This document shows positions 26,827 through 32,916 of a stretch of 32,916 bases of DNA, one piece after another (position 1 is the stretch's first letter; each line of letters opens with the position of its first letter). This stretch comes from Flavobacterium lacus (GTDB lineage Bacteria; Bacteroidota; Bacteroidia; Flavobacteriales; Flavobacteriaceae), in NCBI RefSeq assembly GCF_003268815.1, contig NZ_QLSV01000019.1, positions 1 to 32,916 of the forward strand, written 5' to 3'. The notes under the pieces were generated by a model that saw only the letters and a list, made by a program, of their open reading frames with translations, had not been told where the DNA came from and made no database searches. The position numbers and the translations under genes were made by a program.

Positions 26827-26858
26827 ACCCTGACTTTTATGGTTGGGGTTTTTTTTTT
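26827..26858 (+). terminator. Terminator of the lysis-like cassette
   Basis: ACCCTGAC (26827-26834) pairs with GTTGGGGT (26842-26849) over eight positions, two of them G-U, with a 7-base loop. It is followed by nine T residues (26850-26858). It lies 8 bp after the stop of the 58-residue gene. Confidence 0.8.
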
Positions 26859-26865
26859 GGGGGGG

Positions 26866-26921
26866 TAGGTTGTAGGTTGTAGGTTGTAGGTTGGAGGTTG
26901 GAGGTTGGAGGTTGGAGGTTT
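26866..26921. repeat. Tandem heptamer array (TAGGTTG/GAGGTTG)
   Basis: Four TAGGTTG units are followed by three GAGGTTG units and a partial eighth, in one unbroken register. The array ends at the stop codon of the helicase-loader-like gene, immediately after a run of seven G residues. Confidence 0.9.
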
Positions 26922-27577
26922 TAGCGTTTGTCGGGGGAGTTTTTATCGAAGGGGATGAGGTTGAACATTTGTCTCATGCGGGAGCGGACGCGGTCGCCGT
27001 AGCAGGTTTCGAGTTCGGAGGCGGAGAGGTTGGTGGTGACGTGGGTCATTGTTTTATTGGTGATGAAGCTGTCATAGCGGGTCAGGATGATTTCTGCCAT
27101 GACATTGCATTCGTTGCCGAAATATTTTATTTGTTTTTCGGTTCCTAAATCGTCGAAGCAGATGTTGTTCATTTTTGATTGTTTTTCTTCTTTTTTGGTA
27201 AATGGGCTGAGGGCTTCGTAGCCTTTTGTTGCAAATTCGAAGGCAATGTCTCGGCATGGTATTATTTTGTAATTATGGCTTTGTGGTGAAAAAAAGTTAA
27301 TGAGCCACATCATGGATGTTTTTCCGCAACCTACCGGTCCGGAAAGGATAATACCTTTGTTGACATCTATATTCATTGCCCGTGCTGTGCTTTCATCTCG
27401 AATGGCATAAATGAGTAATTTCTTGATGACCGGTACATCCTTTTCATGTATTTTAAATTTCTTACCAAATTGATGTTTACCGAGGTTTTCCAAGGTTTCG
27501 ACACACTTTGCAAAATCATAGATTTTGACACCATTTTTGATTTCAAATGTTTTCTGAATTTCGTTATAAGGGTTCAT
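26921..27577 (-). CDS. DnaC-like AAA+ ATPase, predicted helicase loader
   Basis: This 218-residue ATPase has Walker A GPVGCGKTSM (near residue 75), Walker B ICFDDLG (near 138), a sensor-1 like TTNLSA (near 183) and an arginine-finger region GDRVRSRMRQMF (near 194). This is the arrangement of DnaC/IstB-type loaders, which place the replicative helicase on DNA. I start it at the ATG 27577 (MNPYNEIQ); the upstream in-frame extension reads through the end of the preceding gene and is not credible. It overlaps that gene by 14 bp, so the two are translationally coupled. The nearest parallel is a phage replication pair. IstB-like function with a transposon is less likely since no transposase is present. 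Confidence 0.8.
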   Translation of the reverse strand: MNPYNEIQKTFEIKNGVKIYDFAKCVETLENLGKHQFGKKFKIHEKDVPVIKKLLIYAIRDESTARAMNIDVNKGIILSGPVGCGKTSMMWLINFFSPQSHNYKIIPCRDIAFEFATKGYEALSPFTKKEEKQSKMNNICFDDLGTEKQIKYFGNECNVMAEIILTRYDSFITNKTMTHVTTNLSASELETCYGDRVRSRMRQMFNLIPFDKNSPDKR

Positions 27578-28394
27578 CGTATTTGTTTTGGTTAGCTGTT
27601 TTAAGGTTACCCGGTGAAGGGGTTGTGGTGGTTGTTTGCACTGTTGTGCCGTTTTGTGTGTTGAGTATCCAGCTGTTTGCTGCCGCATTCCAATTGACCA
27701 TCGGTGTTTTGCCTCCCACCAACCAGCCGATGCTTGCGAAATAATTGTAGAATTTGTGTGCTTCCGATTCCGGGTGGTTCTGTTCCTTGAAATAGGCAAC
27801 TGTTTCGTGGATTGTGGGTTCTGTGAAGGCCTTCCTTTTTTTATGGAATTTTTTTTCTTCGGTGGTCTTCGTCTCTATTTCCTTTTTTTCCACATATTCC
27901 TTTTCTGATTTTTTTATTTTTTCAATTTTGTTTTCACCGTTTCTATTGTTTGTACTGTTTGTATTGTTTAATGAAGGTACTAGTGCTTGTTCGTTACCTG
28001 TTCCGATATTAGTCTGCTCCAATGCTAGTGGTTGTCCCGCAACTGTTTCATTATCCTGTTTAAAGAATGATGTGGTTGCATCTTGGGTAATGGTTGTTTG
28101 TTCTTGTTCGAAATTAATCAAGATCACATGACTGCCTCTGAATGGGTTGAAGGAAGGTTGGTAGTTGATGTAGCCCAACGCATGCAGGTTTTTTAAGCAT
28201 TTGTGGTACGTGGCTTTGGAGCTGATTTTGCTTATTTGCATGATTTCGTCGCGGTTGATGCTGATGGGGTTTCGGAATCGATTGCAGTTCCAACATTGGA
28301 ATAGGGCGATGTATAGGCTGATGTGTGTTGGGTTGAGGGATTGTTCTTGGATTACTTTATCGAAGAAGGCGGTGAGGTGTTTGATGTAGTTCAT
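27564..28394 (-). CDS. Winged-helix replication-initiator-like protein
   Basis: This 276-residue protein has an N-terminal winged-helix region (residues 1-100: HISLYIALFQCW, ISINRDEIMQISKISSKATYHK in part, LHALGYINYQP), a long low-complexity linker rich in Glu, Lys, Thr and Asn (about 105-195), and a C-terminal domain (about 196-250: EPTIHETVAYFKEQ, WLVGGKTP, WNAAANSWI). This order, DNA-binding domain, linker, DnaD/DnaB-interaction-like domain, is that of phage replication initiators such as lambda O-type or DnaD-like proteins. Coupling to a DnaC-like ATPase supports this. Octamer repeats upstream could be iterons. I did not identify a named family with certainty. Confidence 0.65.
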   Translation of the reverse strand: MNYIKHLTAFFDKVIQEQSLNPTHISLYIALFQCWNCNRFRNPISINRDEIMQISKISSKATYHKCLKNLHALGYINYQPSFNPFRGSHVILINFEQEQTTITQDATTSFFKQDNETVAGQPLALEQTNIGTGNEQALVPSLNNTNSTNNRNGENKIEKIKKSEKEYVEKKEIETKTTEEKKFHKKRKAFTEPTIHETVAYFKEQNHPESEAHKFYNYFASIGWLVGGKTPMVNWNAAANSWILNTQNGTTVQTTTTTPSPGNLKTANQNKYDEPL

Positions 28395-28403
28395 TTTTTT
28401 TTT

Positions 28404-28564
28404 GAGGTGCTAAGGTGCTGAGGTACTGAGGTACTGAGGTTTTGGTTTAAAAGTTTAAGAGTTTAAAGGTTTAAGAGTTTAAAAGTTTAAAGGTTTAAGA
28501 GTTTAAAAGTTTAAGAGTTTAAAGGTTTAAGAGTTTAAAGGTTTAAGGGATTAAAAGTTTAAGG
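28404..28564. repeat. Two adjoining octamer arrays upstream of the initiator-like gene
   Basis: Five units of GAGGTRCT type (28404-28443) are followed, after one base, by fifteen units of GTTTAARR type in strict 8-bp register (28445-28564; the fourteenth is GATTAAAA). The array sits just before the initiator-like gene on its 5' side and covers the expected promoter region. Confidence 0.9.
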
Positions 28565-28586
28565 GGGAGATGGAAATAGGGGGGTG

Positions 28587-28615
28587 ACCATAACTAGTTT
28601 ATTTAGTGTTATGGT
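28587..28615. promoter_or_regulatory. Inverted repeat ACCATAAC/GTTATGGT
   Basis: Eight-base arms (28587-28594 and 28608-28615) flank a 13-base AT-rich spacer in the gap between the regulator gene and the octamer arrays. No T-run follows, so it is more likely an operator than a terminator. Confidence is low. Confidence 0.35.
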
Positions 28616-28674
28616 GCAAAAGTGTTGGAAAGGGATTGGATTATATCACAAGGATATCCGAAGTTGTGAAGGAT

Positions 28675-30347
28675 TTATTTTTCTGCTTTGAATTTTTTTA
28701 AGTTTTCAATGAAGTAGGTGGGGGAAAGGCCGGTGTTTTTTTTGAAGGCGTTGGTGAAATTGTGGGTGGAGCTAAATCCGACCTCTTCTGCTAAGGCTTT
28801 GTTGGTGTAATTTCGGAATTTTGATTCTGTTTTCAGTATGTTTATAATGTAGTTAATTTTGAGACTACTTACGTAGTCGATTGATTTTTTGTGGCGGTAT
28901 TGTTGTATTACTCGGGCGACATACCTGGGGTTTGAATTGACGATGGTGGCCAACTTAGTAATCGTCAGGTCTTTGGTGAGGATTTTTTTGGAGTTTTCGA
29001 ACTTTTCAAGCTTCTGCAAAATTGTTTGTACGACTTCCGGATTGATGTTTAACTCCCCATTTTCATTATAAACCGGTTTTGCTTTTCTTGATTGGCTGTT
29101 TTCGTTCTTCATTATCTCGTTGAATCGTTTCTTGAGCTTTTTTCGGTTTTGTATGTGATACAATAACAGTGCTATTGAAAAAGAGACGGTTAAACCGATG
29201 GTGCTTGAAAAGAGGATTTGTTGTGTCTTCTTTTCTTTTTCAATTCTCTTTTTTTCTGCTATCAGCTCCTTGGTGTCAAATTCTTTGAATATTTTTTTTG
29301 ATAGGTATTGGAAGTTGACATTGAACAAACTGTCTGCTTTTATCAATTTTTGAATGTACCTTAACTGCTCATCTTTGTTTTTTTTATTTTTGTAGTATTG
29401 TATGAGCAGCTCAAAATTTTCTCTTAAGTCGGGTCTGATGTAGTTTTGTTTTTCGTATTCATTGTTGACTTTGATGAGGTAGGGCAACGCTTTGTTGTAT
29501 TCTTTGCGACTCCAGTAGCTTTTTGCTATGTAAAAATATGCCACTGTTGCATTGGCAACATCATTTTTGTTTTCCAGTTCCGGGATGCAACGGCTCATTT
29601 GTTTGATTGCAAGGGTGTAGTTTTTTTTAAAGTAATGGTTTACCCCTTCCGACAAATTAAAATAAACCACCATTTCCTCGTTCTCCAATTCTTCGCTTAC
29701 TTGGAGTCCGTATTTGTTCATGCCGGAAGATTTGTCAATTTCTTTTGTTTTTGTGTAGCACAAACCCAACGAATGGATTGTATTGAGGTAGGCCCGGTCA
29801 TTCTCTTCTTTAAAATACGCTTTGCAGTCGTTGAAAAGGGCTATGGCCTCCTCGTAAAATCCTAAATAATATTTTGTGTGTGCGCGATTGAGTATTTGAC
29901 TTTATGGATTGCATATTCGTCCTTTGTTAAGTGTAGAAATGCATTCGCTTGAATATAAAAATCCAGTGCCTTTTTTAATTCTTTTTGGTTGTAATAAATA
30001 ATTCCTTTGGTGAGGTAGGCATTTCCAATAAGTCCATTGTCTTTTGACTTGAGGGATTCCAGCAGCAGGCTGTCGCTGTATTTGAGTAAGTGCTTTTTAT
30101 CTTCGGCATACATTAATCCTCTATAGGCGTGTGCCGTTTCTCTGTAGTTTTTTTCTTTTTTTGCTTTGTGGAGCCATGCTTTGGCATACACTTTTGCGGT
30201 GGTGGAATCCGCTTTCAATTCATTTATTTTATTCTTGAAATAGGAATAGTCTTTGTTGCTCAGACTATCTTTTGTTATGTTGTTACTGTATGCCTTTGCA
30301 GTGATACAACAACACAGTGTTGACAGAAAAATTACGTACTGTTTCAT
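28675..30347 (-). pseudogene. Membrane TPR/AraC-type regulator, broken by a frameshift
   Basis: Two frames together encode one protein of about 556 residues. The first 157 residues carry a signal peptide (MKQYVIFLSTLCCCITAKA) and TPR-like helices. The frame then shifts at CACACACAAAA near 29872-29885: removing one base joins SIAHT to KYYLGFYEEA, a normal TPR transition. The second part has more TPRs, one membrane segment (about residue 341-360 of the restored protein) and a C-terminal AraC helix-turn-helix domain (LTITKLATIVNSN, LAEEVGFSSTHNFTNAF). Such proteins are membrane-anchored regulators with a periplasmic TPR sensor. The second part has only a TTG as possible start. The shift is a single short-repeat slip, so a sequencing error or phase-variable tract is possible. 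Confidence 0.8.
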
Positions 30348-30529
30348 CCTAGCTTTATTAAAAAATACGACACGTTGCTTCAGTGATTGAACGTGTTGCT
30401 ATTGGTTAATACTGATTAATTGTAAATCCGGTAGATTTTTGGCGGTTTAAATATACATTATTTTCTTTAACGATTGTTTAGCGTTAGGTGGTTGACATTC
30501 AGTTCAAAGCTAACCTATTAATGGTGTTT

Positions 30530-30562
30530 AATTCAGGAATTTGACCTTGTAAATTCAGGAAT
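30530..30562 (+). promoter_or_regulatory. Paired operator boxes of the lipoprotein promoter
   Basis: AATTCAGGAAT occurs at 30530-30540 and again at 30552-30562, a 22-bp period (two helical turns). The second box ends 15 bp before the TTG of the promoter. The core ATTC-nn-GAAT is a small palindrome. The same two boxes, with the same spacing and the same distance to the promoter, precede the RteC-domain gene (32384-32416). AraC-family regulators commonly bind tandem sites of this type. Confidence 0.75.
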
Positions 30563-30576
30563 TGACTACCAGACTG

Positions 30577-30608
30577 TTTGTGCAGTACTTTTTCCTCTCC
30601 TAGTTTTG
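30577..30608 (+). promoter_or_regulatory. Promoter of the lipoprotein gene
   Basis: TTTG (30577-30580), 20 bp, then TAGTTTTG (30601-30608), fit the Bacteroidota consensus. The transcript would start near 30613, leaving a leader of about 90 bases. Confidence 0.75.
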
Positions 30609-30705
30609 CTTCGAATTCAAATGGGATTTTTTATCTCAATCTGTTCCGATTTACCCGGGGAAATTGAACAAAATACTCAATCGTTAATTTTTAAAAATTT
30701 ATCAC

Positions 30706-31422
30706 ATGAAAACTATTTATTTGCGTTTTTTGTTACTTTTTCTATTCGCCGCTTGCACTCCTGAAGAAAAAGATATTGTTGAGGAACCCGTACTGAACTC
30801 TCACGTTTCCAGAGCAAACGTTTCTCCTTCCAATCCTTTTAATCCGTATGATGAAGTTGGGGCAGTTTATGGAGACTTGATGGCTATTTATTATGACAAA
30901 GATTCTGTTGTAACCGAATTGGATTCGCTGTTGCATTCGGTTGAAACTATCGCTTTTTCACTACCGGCTTTTTCAACTGTTTCCAGTACTTATGTATCGC
31001 CGACTGTATCGGCAATCGACTCTATTCTTGCTGCACCGAATGATCGCTTGGCTGCGTGTATTATGGATTCTTCTCTCTCCTTGGCTGCTCAATTGCGATT
31101 GACTGCTTTTGCGAATACGGCTTTGGTGTATGCTTTAGACTCGAGCGAATACCACGTTTTTTATGACCATGCTACCGCTTTTGAGTTGGAAGTGCAGTCT
31201 GATTTTGGTTATACGGCCTTTGATAAGCAAGTTTTATTGACCAGTAGTGCTATTTTTCGGTATACGGTTTATGCCAAAAAGAAAAAGCCTAAGAAGAATA
31301 CTGATCCGGAATGGGATTTGATGGTTGGGAATTTTACTGGTGCGATTGAGGGTGCGAAGGTGGGTAAAGGTACTGCTGTTGTTTTTGCTTTGGTGACGGG
31401 CATTGCAGAAAATGATTTATAA
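30706..31422 (+). CDS. Lipoprotein with a glycine-rich hydrophobic C-terminus
   Basis: This 238-residue protein has a lipoprotein signal with the lipobox FAAC (Cys at residue 17) and a mature part starting with acidic residues (TPEEKDIVEE), so it is probably membrane-anchored and perhaps surface-exposed. The middle is predicted to be helical, with a Ser/Thr-rich stretch. A basic cluster (AKKKKPKKN, about 190-198) comes before a terminal segment (WDLMVGNFTGAIEGAKVGKGTAV and on) rich in Gly, Ala and Val, which resembles membrane-active peptides. I do not recognise the family. Its promoter shares an operator with the RteC-domain gene, which argues for a common function. Confidence 0.7.
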   Translation: MKTIYLRFLLLFLFAACTPEEKDIVEEPVLNSHVSRANVSPSNPFNPYDEVGAVYGDLMAIYYDKDSVVTELDSLLHSVETIAFSLPAFSTVSSTYVSPTVSAIDSILAAPNDRLAACIMDSSLSLAAQLRLTAFANTALVYALDSSEYHVFYDHATAFELEVQSDFGYTAFDKQVLLTSSAIFRYTVYAKKKKPKKNTDPEWDLMVGNFTGAIEGAKVGKGTAVVFALVTGIAENDL

Positions 31423-31464
31423 TTTGATTTTTTACTCTAAGGCAATCATTATTATTTTATTAGC

Positions 31465-31492
31465 AAAAGGCTACTTTGACGAGTAGCCTTTT
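31465..31492. terminator. Bidirectional terminator between lipoprotein and RteC genes
   Basis: AAAAGGCTAC (31465-31474) and GTAGCCTTTT (31483-31492) form a perfect 10-bp stem with an 8-base loop and T-tracts at both ends. It lies 43 bp after the lipoprotein stop and overlaps the first bases of the RteC gene's stop codon, so it serves both convergent genes. Confidence 0.85.
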
Positions 31493-32306
31493 ATTTCTCA
31501 TCTGCTTGGTTCATTCGTGTGATTAAGTTGGTTTGGAGTGTGTTGAGGAATTTGGTTCGCTCCGTTTTTCTAGCTTTGATTTCGAGGTAAATTCGGTTGA
31601 ATTGGCCCAGCTCGGTGTTGAACATCGTTTGCATCAATTGACAGGTTTCGTTGAGTGAAGCTTTGCCATTATTGACCACTCCTGCTGCGTTTAATGCGTA
31701 AATTAATTCTACTAATGCTACTTTGGAACCGGTCCATTGGAGTTTACTTTTGTCTTCTTTCTCTTTTTTTGTTTTCTTTTTTTCTATTTTGTTAAGCAGT
31801 TGATTTTTGATTCGTTTCATCGCCGTGAAATTAGCTACTTCAAAATCCAATTGCGTTGTGAAAGTGGCGTCCATTTGCGACGAAAAAGAGGTGCTGTTTT
31901 CTCTATTTCTCAAAAAATATTTTTTGTTTACATCTGCTTTTTGTGAGCGAATGACTTGGTAGTTTTTGCTGTTTTTTTGGAAATAACGGTTGATTTTTTT
32001 TATTTCTCTTTGGTAGTACTTTTTTTGTTCCTTTAGCGTACCGGGTACTTTTCTTCTTTCAATTTTATGTTTTTGTTCGAGTTCTATTACTTTGGCCAGT
32101 AGGATAGGCTTTTGATTTTTAAAAAAGTCAATTTCTTCCGCTTCACTTTTAAACGTATGTTTTTGTGTTTTTTCTTTGAGGTTTTCGAGTTTTGTTAACG
32201 CGATTGTTCTGGCTTTTTCCAGCCATGGTAATGAATTTCTTTTTTCAGGAATTGTGTTGATTTCTGTTTTTAATTCGGCTAGGAGGGTAGTTAGCACTTC
32301 TTTCAT
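31491..32306 (-). CDS. RteC-domain protein
   Basis: This 271-residue protein is largely helical and charged. The C-terminal 90 residues match the RteC family (LQWTGSKVALVELIYALNAAG and then NGKASLNETCQLMQTMFNTELG, shown here in parts). RteC is the regulator that promotes excision of the Bacteroides conjugative transposon CTnDOT. Here no transposon genes, integrase or RteA/B partner lie nearby, so this is an orphan copy. It has its own promoter (32338-32368) and paired operator boxes shared with the lipoprotein gene. Start at the ATG 32306 is supported by its distance from the promoter. Its DNA target is unknown. Confidence 0.8.
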   Translation of the reverse strand: MKEVLTTLLAELKTEINTIPEKRNSLPWLEKARTIALTKLENLKEKTQKHTFKSEAEEIDFFKNQKPILLAKVIELEQKHKIERRKVPGTLKEQKKYYQREIKKINRYFQKNSKNYQVIRSQKADVNKKYFLRNRENSTSFSSQMDATFTTQLDFEVANFTAMKRIKNQLLNKIEKKKTKKEKEDKSKLQWTGSKVALVELIYALNAAGVVNNGKASLNETCQLMQTMFNTELGQFNRIYLEIKARKTERTKFLNTLQTNLITRMNQADEK

Positions 32307-32337
32307 TTTTACTATTTTGGAATTGATTTGAAGTGGG

Positions 32338-32368
32338 CAAAACTAATGGGATGGTTGATGTTTGGCAA
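32338..32368 (-). promoter_or_regulatory. Promoter of the RteC-domain gene
   Basis: On the minus strand, TTG (32366-32368), 20 bp, then TAGTTTTG (32338-32345). The -7 element and the spacing are identical to those of the lipoprotein promoter at 30577-30608. Confidence 0.75.
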
Positions 32369-32383
32369 GTGAGTGGGTGTAGG

Positions 32384-32416
32384 ATTCCCGAATTTGATAG
32401 TGGAGATTCCTGAATT
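32384..32416 (-). promoter_or_regulatory. Paired operator boxes of the RteC promoter
   Basis: On the minus strand, AATTCAGGAAT (32406-32416) and AATTCGGGAAT (32384-32394) are 22 bp apart, and the second ends 15 bp before the TTG. The layout matches the lipoprotein operator exactly; one base of one box differs. Confidence 0.75.
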
Positions 32417-32497
32417 TTAGGGGGTGGGTTGTAGGTTGTCTGTTGTCTGTTGTCTGTTGTGGGGTTTGTTGTAGGAGTGAATTTCATTTTTCCTTCT

Positions 32498-32916
32498 GAT
32501 TTTGTTGCTCTGGCACTAAATGGAGCAAAATCAGATTGTATTTCAGGAGAGGATTTCGTTTGTGCTATTGATTTTGTTGCCCCGGCCCTAAAGGGAGCAA
32601 AATCAGAGTGTATTTCAGGAGAGGATATCATTTAATTGTAAGCGTTCATTTGTTTTGAGCACGGTTTTTTTCCACCCGCCGCGGCGGGTGGGGGAAAGAA
32701 AAAAACAAAGTAGTGAATATAATTTTTCCACCTGATTTTGTTGCCCCGGCCCTAAAGGGAGCAAAATCAGAGTGTATTTCAGGAGAGAATAGGATTTCGT
32801 TTGTGCTATTGATTTTGTTGTCCCGGCCTGCCTAGGCAGGAGCAAAATCAGATTGTATTTCAGGAGTGAATATAATTTTTCCACCTGATTTTGTTGCCCC
32901 GGCCCTAAAGGGAGCA
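32498..32916. repeat. Cluster of five inverted-repeat units (GATTTTG...CAAAATC)
   Basis: Units at 32498-32532, 32570-32604, 32734-32768, 32811-32849 and 32887-32916 (cut by the window edge) share arms GATTTTGTTG and GAGCAAAATC, mostly around CCCCGGCCCTAAAG. They are followed by a conserved tail TATTTCAGGAG. One unit (32811-32849) has its loop replaced by a palindromic CCTGCCTAGGCAGG. Confidence 0.9.
32672..32691. repeat. 20-bp GC-rich palindrome
   Basis: CCACCCGCCGCGGCGGGTGG is a perfect dyad between T-rich and A-rich flanks (seven T residues before it, an A-rich stretch after it). It lies between repeat units in the terminal cluster and could act as a terminator hairpin, but no gene ends nearby. 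Confidence 0.7.

Larger units (their letters stand above)
30348..30705. other. 358-bp divergent regulatory region
   Basis: The region lies between the regulator gene (leftward) and the lipoprotein gene (rightward). It holds an inverted repeat ACACGTT/AACGTGT (30370-30376, 30390-30396) near the regulator start, the paired operator boxes (30531-30562) and the lipoprotein promoter (30577-30608). I see no gene in it. Confidence 0.7.
32307..32916. other. 610-bp gene-free right end
   Basis: The stretch holds the RteC promoter and operator, a short heptamer tandem repeat (GTTGTCT, three units, 32435-32455), five inverted-repeat units and a 20-bp GC-rich palindrome. The open frames here only translate the repeats. 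The last repeat is cut by the window edge. Confidence 0.8.

Noticed and set aside
27578..27799. N-terminal extension of the helicase-loader-like gene
   Set aside because: The extra 74 codons overlap the initiator-like gene in another frame and show no domain; the ATG at 27577 is preferred.
24737..28394. Complete tailed prophage
   Set aside because: Lysis-like and replication-like genes are present, but no terminase, portal, capsid, tail or integrase gene is seen.
28404..28564. Possible CRISPR array
   Set aside because: The repeats are contiguous 8-mers without spacers, and no cas gene is present.
32245..32884. Two proline- and serine-rich frames on the minus strand
   Set aside because: They only translate the terminal inverted-repeat units (repeated SPEIQSDFAPF phrases) and one overlaps the RteC start.
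32498..32916. Possible CRISPR array
   Set aside because: Repeat units are irregularly spaced, share tails with each other and form hairpins; intervening sequences are not unique spacers.

Overview
The window looks like a low-GC Bacteroidota chromosome, most likely Flavobacterium or a close relative. The reasons are the A-rich leaders without clear Shine-Dalgarno sites, several promoters of the flavobacterial form TTG-N20-TAnnTTTG, an RteC-domain protein, a membrane-anchored TPR/AraC-type regulator, a short secreted beta-flower-like protein, and many dispersed palindromic repeats. No tRNA, rRNA, CRISPR array, integrase or intact transposase gene was seen.

Left part (1-8.5 kb). A 118-bp perfect direct duplication carries a palindrome and a hairpin, and one copy forms the 3' end of a small secreted-protein gene. 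Next come a Fic-family AMP-transferase-like gene with six helically phased operator-like sites around its start, a nested inverted-repeat element, and two convergent helicase-nuclease genes: an UPF1/DNA2-like SF1B helicase with a C-terminal nuclease-like domain, and a HelD/UvrD-like helicase with an inserted nuclease-like domain and two zinc ribbons.

Middle part (8.8-22.8 kb). One long leftward gene series, probably one operon from a good promoter at about 22.83 kb, reads hsdM, hsdS, a DUF6615-like predicted nuclease, a GHKL-ATPase/DUF3883 protein, a GmrSD-like DUF262-DUF1524 protein, hsdR, an EVE/PUA-like protein with a membrane segment, and a small membrane protein. It is a type I restriction-modification locus with a three-gene module inserted between hsdS and hsdR and a two-gene module at its 3' end. 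This is the best candidate here for an undescribed composite anti-phage system. A secreted protein gene with its own terminator lies just upstream.

Right part (24.5-32.4 kb). A small helix-turn-helix-like gene diverges from a compact cassette: a conserved hypothetical protein, a DUF5675 protein with an L,D-transpeptidase-like HGC motif, and two small holin-like membrane proteins, ended by a strong terminator. Facing it is a leftward pair resembling a replication initiator and a DnaC-like helicase loader, flanked by tandem 7-mers and 8-mers. Then follow a frameshifted membrane TPR/AraC regulator, a lipoprotein and an RteC-domain protein. The lipoprotein and RteC promoters share the same operator: two ATTC-nn-GAAT boxes 22 bp apart, at an identical distance from identically built promoters. 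This suggests a small regulon. Lysis-like, replication-like and RteC-like genes together suggest a domesticated or unrecognised mobile element, but no capsid, terminase, relaxase or integrase gene is visible.

The right end (32.5-32.9 kb) is a cluster of inverted-repeat units with no gene.
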